Origin: Blepharisma stoltei
Lineage: Eukaryota; Ciliophora; Heterotrichea; Heterotrichida; Blepharismidae
Reading direction: 5' to 3'
Length of the DNA: 64,000 nt
NCBI GenBank assembly: GCA_914767885.1
Contig: CAJZBQ010000037.1
Location: forward strand, 496,001-560,000
Under the pieces are notes generated by a model that saw only the letters and a program-made list of their open reading frames with translations, made no database searches and was not told where the DNA came from. The translations under genes and the position numbers were made by a program. Positions 42,591 to 52,190 of this stretch are shown here, piece after piece (the first letter of the stretch is position 1; the number at the start of each line of letters is the position of its first letter).

Positions 42591-45500
42591 TTAAATTGAA
42601 AAATCCAGTAGATCGCTTAGAATTTCCCCACAAGCAGCGCCAGCATTTATATAGTTATTATTACCAGCATTTTCTACTAATTTCTCCCAATTCTCTATTA
42701 TCTGCGCATAGCTGGCTCCAAAATTCACTATGAGATTTCCGAACCCATCTTCAGTAAATAAATTTGGTAAAATGGTTGATAAATAGTTACCCCCACATAA
42801 ATCCCAGGAATTTACAAGCTTATTGTTGTAATAGTTAAAATTGGTGATGGCTGCGAATAGATAGTTCAGATTTAGTTCAGTGAAAATGGAAATTATACTT
42901 TGACGCAGCTGAGAATAAGAATAGGAAAGAGGGGTAAAAGAATTGACACAAAAACCAGGAGAAATTGGGTTTTCTTGAATTCCTAGGTATATAATCTATG
43001 CACTCGTATAGATTTCTCTTTAGGACTTTTACAATGGACGGCTGAAGTGCTGGAATATTCAATACCAGGAAAATGGGCTCGATAACAATTTATAATAGTT
43101 ATTAGTATAGGATGATATATAAGTAGTAATTGTTCCTAAGTCAAAAAGAAAGACATTTGTTTATGAAACAAGTTGAATTCGGGATCTTATCGGAAGAGTT
43201 TGGGTTGCTATGCAAGCGGACACTAAAAATGGAACTGGGCAAAGAGTGATCTCAGGAGAAAGTAGCTGATATGTGAAAGAAGTGCATAAAGACTGCCTTT
43301 ATCGTGGTTCCCAGCAGCTTGGGACAGTGTAATCTGAACTAACCCTTGTTCCTGAGTCGCGGGATTTTGTTGTGTTCGATCCATTTTTTATTGCCGACTT
43401 TGACAAGCCAAGGTAACTTGGCGAGCCTAATTATAAATGAAAATGTAAATAAGCAACGCTATAATATTTTATAAAAGATTTTTGATTATCGTTGAACATC
43501 TTGTATAAAATATTTTAATCTACATGCTTAATTCTAGTATATCTAAAGGGTGATACTTATTGCCGTTTAACGTTTAACAGATATTACTTGATGCGGATTA
43601 GAGCGGATTAGGAAGCAAAAAGTACTCACTAAGAGAAGCTTATAGATATATTATAATTAAACACCTTGTACAAAATAATTTCAAATTTACACTTTAATCT
43701 AGTATATATAAAGGGTGATACTTATTGCCGTTAGCGTTTGACAGATATTACTTGAAGCGGATTTGTGTGGTTTAGGCTGCAAAAAGTACTCACTAAGAGA
43801 AGCTTAAGCGTGCATTAGCATTAGAAATCTTCTACAAAATACTTTCAAATTTGCATTTTAATCTGGCATATGCAAAGGGTGATACTTATTGCCGGTAGCA
43901 TATAACAGCTATTACTGCAAGCGGATTCGAGCGGATTAGGCAGCAAAAGGTAATTATTGAATAAAGCTTATGCATGCATTATCGTTGAAAATCTTGTATA
44001 GAATATTACAATCTACATGTTCAATTCTGGTACATGTAAAGGGCGATACTTATTGCCGTCAACATTAACAGCTATTACTTGAAGCGGATTCGAGCGGATT
44101 AGGCAGCAAAAGATAATTATTGAATAAAGCTTAAGTGTGGATCATCGTTGAAAATCTTGTATAAAATATTCTAATCTGCATGTTCAATTCTGATATATGT
44201 AAAGGGTGATACTTATTACCGTTAGAATTTAACAGATATTATTTGAAGCGGATTCGAGCGGATTAGGCAGTAAAAGTTAATTATTAAATAAAGCTTAAGC
44301 GTGCATTAGAATTAGAAATCTTGTACAAAATACTTTCAAACTTTTACTTTAATTCTCGTATATGTAAATGGCGATACTTATTGCCTTTAGCGTTTAACAG
44401 CTATTACTGCAAGCGGATTCGAGCAGATTAGGCAGCAAGAATTAATTATTGATAAAGCTTAAGCGTGCATTATCGTTGAAAATCTTGTACAAAATATTCC
44501 AATCTACATGTTCAATTCTCTGGTATATGTAAAGGGTGATACTTATTGCCGTTAGCATTTAGCAGATATTACTTGAAGCGGATTCGAGCGGATCGGCAGC
44601 GAAAAGAACTCACTAAGAGAAGCTTATATGTGTATTGTAATCAAAAATCTTGTCTAAAATATTTAAAACTTGCATTTCTAACTCTCGCACAGTATTCAAC
44701 TTTTAAGGATCTCATTTCCTTCAACTCTGTTAAACTTATTTTTTATCATCCCTATACTCTTTCGGCAAATGCAAATTGAGGTGTATAGGGCGAATTAAAA
44801 ACAATGTTTATCGAAAGATGCCTATATAAGTTGATATTTTCATTTTGTTTTTTCATCATTGAAAGCATTGCTGCTTGCCTATTAAATTTCAAGGGTCTAT
44901 TGTCTGGTGCACTGTTATATTTTGTATGTATTGTAGCGTTGCTTATTTACATTTTCATTTATAATTAGGCTCGCCAAGTTACCTTGGCTTGTCAAAGTCG
45001 GCAATAAAAATGGATCGAACACAACAAAATCCCGCGACTCAGGAACAAGGGTTAGTTCAGATTACACTGTCCCAAGCTGCTGGGAACCACGATAAAGGCA
45101 GTCTTTATGCACTTCTTTCACATATCAGCTACTTTCTCCTGAGATCACTCTTTGCCCAGTTTCCATTTTTAGTGTCCGCTTGCATAGCAACCCAAACTCT
45201 TCCGATAAGATCCCGAATTCAACTTGTTTCATAAACAAATGTCTTTCTTTTTGACTTAGGAACAATTACTATATACTTATATATCATCCTATACTAATAA
45301 ACTATTATAAATTGTTATCGAGCCCATTTCCCTGGTATTGAATATTCCAGCACTTCAGCCGTCCATTGTAAAAGTCTTAAAGAGAAATCTATACGAGTGC
45401 ATGGATTATATTCCATAGAAAAAGTCTTGGAATCCTGAGCCTAACAAATTTTCTGATCCTTTGAAGTTAGCAAGCTCTATTGCTTTTGTGATTAGGTAAA

Positions 45501-45621
45501 ATACGCATTTTTGACTTTTGGGGTCTGAGCATATTTTTTCAAACTCTTTTATTGAAGCGTGCGCCGATGAAGGAATTGCTAGAGCTAAAGAAAGGCAGAT
45601 AAAGATAACTAAGTATTTCAT
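42591..45621 (-). CDS. Secreted protein of unknown function split by a 2.4-kb IES
   Basis: N-terminal exon: signal peptide MKYLVIFICLSLALAIPSSA, then an acidic/Cys segment (KICSDPKSQKCVFYL) and SGFQDFFYGI. After removing 42990-45408 the frame continues with LGIQENPISPGFCVNSFTPL to DLLDFSI-stop, 203 residues in all. Cys residues are spaced for disulphides. The FFYGI...GIQENP...C pattern suggests a small conserved secreted family, but I do not recognise a function. Confidence 0.7.
42990..45408. mobile_element. 2.4-kb IES with 475-bp terminal inverted repeats and a tandem array
   Basis: TA at 42990-42991 and 45409-45410. Inverted arms 42992-43465 and about 44930-45408 are nearly identical; both begin TAATCYATGCACTCGTATAG inward. 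The core holds seven 164-bp repeats (43490-44690) and a unique 240-bp segment. The short frames at 44546-45234 lie in the arms and array and look spurious. The flanks ATTCCTAG and ATTCCATAG may be an imperfect target duplication. Confidence 0.8.
43490..44690. repeat. Seven tandem repeats of about 164 bp
   Basis: The word GATACTTATTGCCG (with small changes) recurs at 43552, 43717, 43881, 44045, 44208, 44373 and 44538, spacing 163-165 bp. Each unit also has AAGCGGATTCGAGCGGATTA and AAATCTTGTAYAAAATA. Confidence 0.9.
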
Positions 45622-45719
45622 ATTAATTCTTCACCCTTTTAAATTATATTCAAGATTCAATTAAACGATAAATTATAATTATTTGATTCTGATCTCAATA
45701 TAAGAACTGTAATAGCAGC

Positions 45720-46221
45720 ATGATAACAAGTGAAAAAATATCAATGCGATTGAATATATTAAATAATCATCTGCTCAATTTTATTCGTGCACATGAAACC
45801 GAAATTTTCATAAATTATAAGATTTTAAAAACTAACCAAATTTTTATTGCAAAGCATAGCAGCATCTTAAATGACCTTAAAATGATTAATAGTTCTAATC
45901 CTCCGTGAGCAATAAAAAAAACTTTGCTCCATCACGGAAAGGTATTAATTTTTTTAAAAATATTTATATATAGAAAATTTTTTTTTTTCAAAATTTAAAA
46001 AATTCTAATTAATATAATTTGTAAAATTTGCAAGCTGTTTAAAATTAAACAGAATTAGCTAGAAATTATATTATAATAATTATCACATATATATATATAT
46101 ATATATCAAAATTTTTGTTTGCTCACGGAGATGGGCTTTTACCAAAAATAGGGATTTTTTCTAATGGTTTTGTTCGTTCACGGAGGGATGGGGAGTGAGC
46201 AAATTTAAAGACGGTCATTAA
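45720..46221 (+). CDS. Possible small gene (63 residues) split by a MITE
   Basis: ATG at 45720 opens MITSEKISMRLNILNNHLL... to NDLKMINSS; removing the family B insert 45896-46205 continues to KDGH and TAA. The result is a helical 63-residue protein. Spacing (about 100 bp to the divergent neighbour, 135 bp to the next start) is normal for this genome. The family is unknown and the frame could be chance. Confidence 0.4.
45896..46205. mobile_element. MITE family B, 310 bp
   Basis: Left end CTCCGTGAGCAATAAA; right end GTTCGTTCACGGAGGGATGG. TA at 45896 and 46206 gives an in-frame join of the small gene. A TATATA tract lies inside. Confidence 0.65.
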
Positions 46222-46355
46222 ATGAAATAATCATTTGAAATCATTTTCAACAATTGATTAGCAATGCTTTTTCTTTGAACTGAATTTTGTTCTACAGCTG
46301 TTTTAGCCTTTATCTTGTTGTGATTTTCATACTCATAAGAGCAGTTAATTATAAT

Positions 46356-48956
46356 ATGGTAGATCGAACAAAAGTTGAAGTTAAGCTAGATTTTCCTATA
46401 TCCCTTGAAGATATCCTTACTCCCCCCCTCCGAGAGTGAACAAAAAAAAAGTTTGTTCACTCACGGAGGGGATTAATTTTTTTAAAAAAATTTATATATA
46501 AATATAGAAACAATATTTTTCGAAATTTAAAAAAATCCTAATTTGCAAAAATTGGGAAGCAAATATTATTTTAATTTATAAAATTTATGTTTTAAAAACG
46601 AATTTGTTTAAAATTAAACAGAATTAGCTCGGGTTTCATTATATTAATTATCATTTATATATCAAAAAATTTTTTTCTATTAAAAAATTTTTGTTCACTC
46701 ACGAAGGGTGGGTTTTTTGGCAAAAAATAGGAATTTTTCTAATGGTTTTGCTCACTCACAGAGGGGGGAAGCTAGCGTTTCCGTTAATACCAACAATTTC
46801 AAACTTGTATTTGACTTTATCCTAGATATTCTCAGAAAGCATGAAAACGTGATGCGCGATATAAAGTAACCTCTAATTAGAAATATTACAAATTCTGAAG
46901 GCTTATCTTCAGAGATATCAAAAATTAAAGAAATGCTTGCAGCTCAACAGCAAGATATTGATGAGATGAAGAAAATTTCTACAGAGCAAAACACCAAAAT
47001 ACAAAGCATTGATGACAAGCTAAATGATGGTTTCAAGCGTCATGATATTTCTCTTGAAGACATATATCAGCGCCTTGACCAGCACCAAGAACAGCTAAAC
47101 AATCAAGTCAGACAAATCGATACCTTAAGGATTGAAGTTGAAGACGAAGCAAAGCGAATTTCAGAAAATGAAATAAAAATGAAGGAAATTCAAAATAAAA
47201 CTGAAAAAAACGTGTCAGATATCAATGATCATGAGCTTAGGTTGAGAGTTTTAGAACAAAATATTGATGATATCATCAACGGTATTAGGAATGGCTCACT
47301 CTCTAACAATAAAAAAAGCAGCGAAGCTAATGATGAGTCAAAACGATTTTCAGATCAATCAAGGACAAACATTTCAAATGATATAACAAGAGAAGTAAGA
47401 GACCTCAATATTAAGCTAAGAGAGCTTGAAAGCAAGCTGAAATCAGTTGATGAGAAATCTGAAGACGCTAAAATAATCGCTGATAGAGCTGACCAAAGAA
47501 CAGCTTTCCATGATAGCAAAATCACTGAACTTGAAGAATCTATAAGAAAATTAGAACACTTATATAAGCGATTTGATAGCAATGGACAATCAGTTTCAGA
47601 TGAACTAGATTCATTGAAAAAACTTTTCAGACAATTTGAAGAAACCTTAAGGCAGAAAGTGGACGTAGAAGATTTTGATCAGCTTAAATCAATGCTTCAA
47701 AACCAAGGAGGCAGTGCAGGAGGACATCCTCAGCCTAGCAATTCTGGAGGATCTATTTCTACTAAAGACTTAAATTTATTGAGGGAACTTGGAAAACGAT
47801 ATGATGATCTCAGAGAAAAGCTGGAATCATTAAGTGGGGTTAATCCTCAGCTTATTGATGATATTTTGAGCAGAATAAGCAAGCTTGAAGAAACTATCAT
47901 TAAAAAAGCTGATAAAAGCGATTTAGATGAACTTACTCCGCTTTGCTTTTTAAAACCGAATAAGTCTAATCCAATGAAAGAGTCTTAACTTTGTTATTGG
48001 AAAATAATAAAATTTCGGTAGACAAAACGCTAAAATTTTCAACAAAAAAAAATATTAAAAAAAAATTATCAATTCAACAGTTCCGATTACAGAGTGGGAG
48101 AGTCAAAAGTCTTTTAAGCAAACTTAAAAGCGACATTGAACGGCATGAAAGATCAATCAGAAGCCTAGAGGAAAGGCCAATTTCTTTTGGAGCCAGTGGA
48201 GAAGACATAGGAGCCAGTGGCGCTGATTCTTCTAAAATTAACTCTTTATCAAGAAGAATTGCAGTCATTGAAGAGCAACTTCGATTACTAGTGCTCCCTG
48301 AAGGCATTGATTTAATTCACATGTGAAATCTTCTACAAAGAGCTACAGAAGATATAAAAGAACTGAAAGAAAAGTTTGAAAAAATGTATAAAGAATTTTG
48401 AACAAAAATAAAAGAACTTAATGACTTATTCTCAGGCCAAGCAAGCCAAGAAGACCTTAAAAATCTTGAAAAAAGCTTGCAAGAAAAAGTCATTGCAGTC
48501 TGCGATGCAATGGGCAAAAAATTTGCAGATAAAACAGACACGAAAAAAGCTTTGAAATATTTAGAAAGGCTAATAAGAGAAATTTATGAGTCGCCTGGCA
48601 AAGAAAGAAGAGATGGGGAAGATGCAATGCTGGCTAAAAAGCCATTGGGCGGCTGGTCTTGTGCATCATGTGAAAAACAGCTTGAGAAATTAGCAGGAAA
48701 AGTCGCAAATTATCAGCCTTGAAACAAAATGCCTCATCGTGATCCCGCAGATCGCATTGCGAGAGCTGGCCCTGGGTTCTCTAGGATGCTTGCAACGGTA
48801 AACCCAGAGATGCTGAGCAATCGCACAAGAACTTCTCACTATCATGCCCAGTCACCAATAAATTCTCATTTTGAAGAAGATATGCCAGGAAACAACTCTG
48901 ATATGGTAAACTTACCTCCTGTTCGTGGAGGAGAACGCCCAACAAGTTCGAGTTAA
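46356..48956 (+). CDS. DUF4795 (QRICH2/C16orf96-like) coiled-coil protein
   Basis: After removal of IESs 46418-46772 and 47924-48087 and a 15-nt intron (46866-46880), the frame encodes 688 residues. The start is MVDRTKVEVKLDFPISLEDI; long coiled coils follow (DEMKKISTEQNTKIQSIDDK and onward). The C-terminus has the DUF4795 hallmark: a helix, then GWSCASCEKQLEKLAGKVA and PWNKMPHRDPADR...GPGFSRML. Relatives are sperm-flagellum and ciliary proteins. TGA encodes several tryptophans, including the one in PWNKMP. Confidence 0.82.
46418..46772. mobile_element. IES/MITE family B, 355 bp
   Basis: TA at 46418-46419 and 46773-46774. Removal gives ISLEDIL-SVSVNTNNF in frame. Ends TACTCCCCCCCTCCGAGAG and CTCACTCACAGAGGGGGGA; a second, inner pair of end repeats lies at 46450-46470 and 46690-46715. 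Confidence 0.88.
46866..46880 (+). other. 15-nt intron in the DUF4795 gene
   Basis: GTAACCTCTAATTAG, containing an in-frame TAG; removal joins MRDIK to NITNSEG. Confidence 0.8.
47924..48087. other. IES, 164 bp
   Basis: The TA lies in CGATTTA (left, 47924) and CGATTA (right, 48088). Removal gives KADKSDLQSGRVKSLL, continuing the heptads. Confidence 0.78.
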
Positions 48957-49038
48957 TTAGTTTTAATTCTTATATAAATGATAAGCGAAAATTATTCAAT
49001 CTTAAAAATCAGCATTTTAAACATAAATTTAATCATTG

Positions 49039-49827
49039 ATGATCAAACTCCTAAAAAGGGCTTTTAGCATACTAGGACCACAATCTGCCAAAGATCAAGG
49101 TAAGCTAACAGTGGTTTTGGACTTAGATGAAACTCTTGGCTATGTATATCACCCAGAAGACGTATGTGGGTATCAATATCAGCCAGATATAAAAGAAGAT
49201 GCAGTGATTGATTTAAAAACACACAAAACTCAGCTGTTCATATATAAGAGACCTCATCTACAAGAGTTTCTAGAGCTGCTTGATGAACACTTTGAACCAA
49301 TTCTCTGGTCAACTGGCGAAAAAGAGTACACCGATCTTGTAGCTGATGTGATTGACCCTAAAGGGATATTTAGACAAAGGCTTTACCAAGATGACTGCAC
49401 CTATCAAAGAGTCTGGAACTACCCTCAGTATGAATTTCTTAAAGACATAAGAGCACTTCGAAATGATGTATCTAGAACAGTGATTATTGACGATGATTGG
49501 CAAGGAATGTATTTTCAGCCTGATAATTATTTGAATATCGACAAATTCGAAGCTTATTATCAAGACGATTGGCTAAAGAATGATATTCCAAGATTTTTAA
49601 TGGAAATGAAAGATTTGCCTGATATAAGACCGTATTTGAGAGCGAGGTTCATGATGAAATATGCATGGGCAAAGGAAGGGCAGCTATATGAGCTGACAGA
49701 TGAAGATGTGCAATGGGCAAAATATATGGGGAAGTATAATCACACTCACTATAAAGAATTAAAGTCAAAATATGATCAGCTATTCGAGCCAGGCCACAAA
49801 CTTCTTCCAAGCAATAAGTTATGGTAA
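49039..49827 (+). CDS. FCP1/SCP-like (NIF domain) phosphatase
   Basis: A 262-residue HAD-superfamily protein. Motif I is VVLDLDETLGYVY with the two catalytic Asp residues, motif II is ILWSTGEKEY, and motif III is TVIIDDDWQGMYF. The N-terminus (MIKLLKRAFSILGPQSA) is basic, and domain size fits either mitochondrial TIM50 or nuclear small CTD phosphatases. TIM50 normally has a membrane span, which is absent here. The DLDET core is intact, so it could be active. Start ATG at 49039. Confidence 0.83.
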   Translation: MIKLLKRAFSILGPQSAKDQGKLTVVLDLDETLGYVYHPEDVCGYQYQPDIKEDAVIDLKTHKTQLFIYKRPHLQEFLELLDEHFEPILWSTGEKEYTDLVADVIDPKGIFRQRLYQDDCTYQRVWNYPQYEFLKDIRALRNDVSRTVIIDDDWQGMYFQPDNYLNIDKFEAYYQDDWLKNDIPRFLMEMKDLPDIRPYLRARFMMKYAWAKEGQLYELTDEDVQWAKYMGKYNHTHYKELKSKYDQLFEPGHKLLPSNKLW

Positions 49828-49925
49828 ACATTAAAAATTTAATATCATTGCCTCTTTGTAAAATTCAAGAATTTAATACTAATTTAACTTTAAAAAAATA
49901 ATAAGCCGATTAAATGCTGGCTGGT

Positions 49926-50822
49926 TTATTTCTTAGGCTTATTAAATATAGAGTTTAAGAAGTCAACAGACAGCAAAGTGATGATTGCATGAGGAGCAAT
50001 ACGGACCACATAGGTGCTGAACCCAACGTAGTATCCAAGGAACCCTTCATTTCTCAGGGATCTCATAAAGCAGTCCATGAAACTCTTATATGGATAAGTT
50101 CCATCAGGCTTCTTAGCCATTCTTTGGAATTTGGTTTTCACATTATCAAAAGGCAGAGAAAAGACGCAAGCGAAAAATGCAGCAATAAATGAGGATGCTA
50201 TTCTGATGCCATTGAACTCGCCGAAATTCTTAGTCAGCATTTCCTTAGCCTGATCATAAGGACCTAGCATGCCAAAGTTGATAGCCATGGCTCTGTAAAT
50301 AGTTGGGGTTGACCCTCTCCACATACTGAAGAACCCTTCTTCCTTTATAATTCTAGAAAGAGCGTTAACAACGCCAGTGTAGTGTCTTCTTTGTGCTTCT
50401 GGCAGAGTATGATCACTTTGCATTCTAATTAAAGCGAGATCAGCTGGGTTTCCAATAAGAGCTGCGAAGCCTCCTGCAAATAGAGAATAAGCACCCTTCT
50501 GCCATGCTGGGACAACTCCTTTATTCATTTCAGCACCCCAGTCCATCAAAGACTTATAAGTGCCCATTCTTGTAGTTGTATAAGTGGCTTGTCTTAGCAA
50601 CGCAGAGTCCAAGCCAGTGTAGAGTCTCCTCACTCCAAATTCGCTAATTGTTTGCTTCAAAATGGTGAAAGGATTTGGACGCGCACCTTTAACACCTTCT
50701 CCTTTGATTTGGAGCTGAACTTTAACAAAATCTATTGGCTGGACGACAGATGTGGCAATCATGCCAGCTGCGCCCCCAATTATGTAGTTTTTTATGATAC
50801 TTGGCTTCTTATCCCCTGACAT
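49926..50822 (-). CDS. SLC25A11: Mitochondrial 2-oxoglutarate/malate carrier
   Basis: A 298-residue SLC25 carrier with six spans in three repeats. Each repeat has the signature: PIDFVKVQLQIKG, PADLALIRMQSD and PFDNVKTKFQRM. Segments such as AGMIATSVVQPIDFVKV, LRQATYTTTRMGTYKSL and a PDGTYPYKSFMDC stretch are those of the oxoglutarate carrier. It exchanges 2-oxoglutarate for malate across the inner membrane. The gene is convergent with the phosphatase gene, 100 bp apart. Confidence 0.92.
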   Translation of the reverse strand: MSGDKKPSIIKNYIIGGAAGMIATSVVQPIDFVKVQLQIKGEGVKGARPNPFTILKQTISEFGVRRLYTGLDSALLRQATYTTTRMGTYKSLMDWGAEMNKGVVPAWQKGAYSLFAGGFAALIGNPADLALIRMQSDHTLPEAQRRHYTGVVNALSRIIKEEGFFSMWRGSTPTIYRAMAINFGMLGPYDQAKEMLTKNFGEFNGIRIASSFIAAFFACVFSLPFDNVKTKFQRMAKKPDGTYPYKSFMDCFMRSLRNEGFLGYYVGFSTYVVRIAPHAIITLLSVDFLNSIFNKPKK

Positions 50823-50983
50823 TTATTAGCCAATGGAGGCATTTTGGATATTTGACGGATTTTACGTCATATAAGAAATAAAGCTAAAACAGTCAATAGG
50901 ACTTTATGACTTGTATTATAGAAATTTAGAAAAAATATTTCAAATATTGAGTAATAGCTTAGTTAGCTTTATCCTCAACTCAT

Positions 50984-51457
50984 CTATTCTTCTGGAGTAA
51001 TTTCTTCATCCTCCCCACCTTCTTCAGCTGCAGCCTCTATTTCCAGGTACTTCTTTTTGAGTCCTTCCCAGTCATGATAAAGTTCATCGTTGTTTACATA
51101 TTTGATTGCATTCATTTCAATATCCATGTTATAATGCCCAAAGAAAGTCCCAGTGTATGGAACTTCAAGCCAAATGAAGTAGAGAAAAGCACTAGAAACC
51201 CAAAATCCTGCGAAAATCCAAAAATATCTGTAGTGGGATGGTCTCTGATGCAAAACAGTCATACCGTGGTCTTCATAGTCGTAGGATTCAGAGGCATAAT
51301 CAAAACCGTGGTCAACTTTCTTCTCCATTGAGATTACTTCAACTGGAGGAATGCCGAATGGGTACCTAATAAAGTCGGTTTGGAACTCTGGCTTCTCGTG
51401 GATTTTTAATCTTAAGAATGGAGCACGAGCTATTGATCGCAAGCTCTTGGTAAACAT
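50984..51457 (-). CDS. Single-span mitochondrial inner-membrane protein
   Basis: From ATG 51457 the protein has 157 residues: MFTKSLRSIARAPFLRLK is a typical mitochondrial presequence. The middle has DYEDHGMTVLHQRPSHYRY, then one span (FWIFAGFWVSSAFLYFIWL) and an acidic C-terminus (EEGGEDEEITPEE). Size, topology and the aspartate/tyrosine-rich stretch before the span recall accessory subunits of complex I such as NDUFB8, but the match is too weak to name it. The frame is open upstream but has no ATG there. Confidence 0.65.
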   Translation of the reverse strand: MFTKSLRSIARAPFLRLKIHEKPEFQTDFIRYPFGIPPVEVISMEKKVDHGFDYASESYDYEDHGMTVLHQRPSHYRYFWIFAGFWVSSAFLYFIWLEVPYTGTFFGHYNMDIEMNAIKYVNNDELYHDWEGLKKKYLEIEAAAEEGGEDEEITPEE

Positions 51458-52190
51458 TTTATTATTGCTTAAATTATGAAAAAGTATAGATGAGGATCGT
51501 GAAAATGCATGAATCACTTGGCAGTAATGAAAATTTTATTGTTGAAACTGTGGGAGAATCTGATGTGTGGTTTAGATATTTCATAAGTCAGGAAATAATT
51601 GGATTTGCTCTATTTTCTTCGATAATTATGCGCTGCAAAAGCTTAGTCGTATGAATTAAATACATATTTAAGAATTCTATCTGAATTTGCATTATATAGT
51701 TTATTATAATATGCATTTAACGAGAGATTTCATTTCTCATATTTAAATAGATATTTCCTCCTAGTATAGTTAGATATGTTTGATAGGTATTTGCCATTAA
51801 TTTTTTTCTTATGCTTTGTAAAGCTTGAATGCCTATATATAAATAAAATTCCCATCATTTATAGTAAAACTTAGTGGGTTTACCCACTTATGGCCAATCG
51901 TTTATTTTAATTTATAGACTAATTGCATTTGCTAATTTGAAGAATAGTAATAAGTAGCTTGGGTATTTGCTTGTTCTTTATTATTAAGGACTCTTTTTGG
52001 GTTTATAAGCATGATTTTTTTTGATTGAATTCACTATAAGAAAACAGATATAAATAGTTATTAAAGCTACCTATGATACAGAGTAAGCGATAAGGTATTA
52101 TATATATCAATAAATCTGCTGATAAAATATTTAAACAACATATTTATATAAATCGCAGTACCTTTATTCTTATTAGACAGAAAGTTTGAA
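51458..52190. other. 730-bp AT-rich intergenic region
   Basis: Promoter side of two divergent genes. I see no MITE ends, RNA gene or coding frame. Confidence 0.55.

Noticed and set aside
43490-44690. Tandem array considered as a CRISPR-like repeat
   Set aside because: Units of 164 bp repeat along their whole length, with no short repeat plus unique spacer pattern, in a eukaryote.
44546-45234. Short frames in the 2.4-kb IES (77 and 81 residues)
   Set aside because: They fall in the tandem array and the terminal arm; the mirror copy in the other arm does not preserve them.
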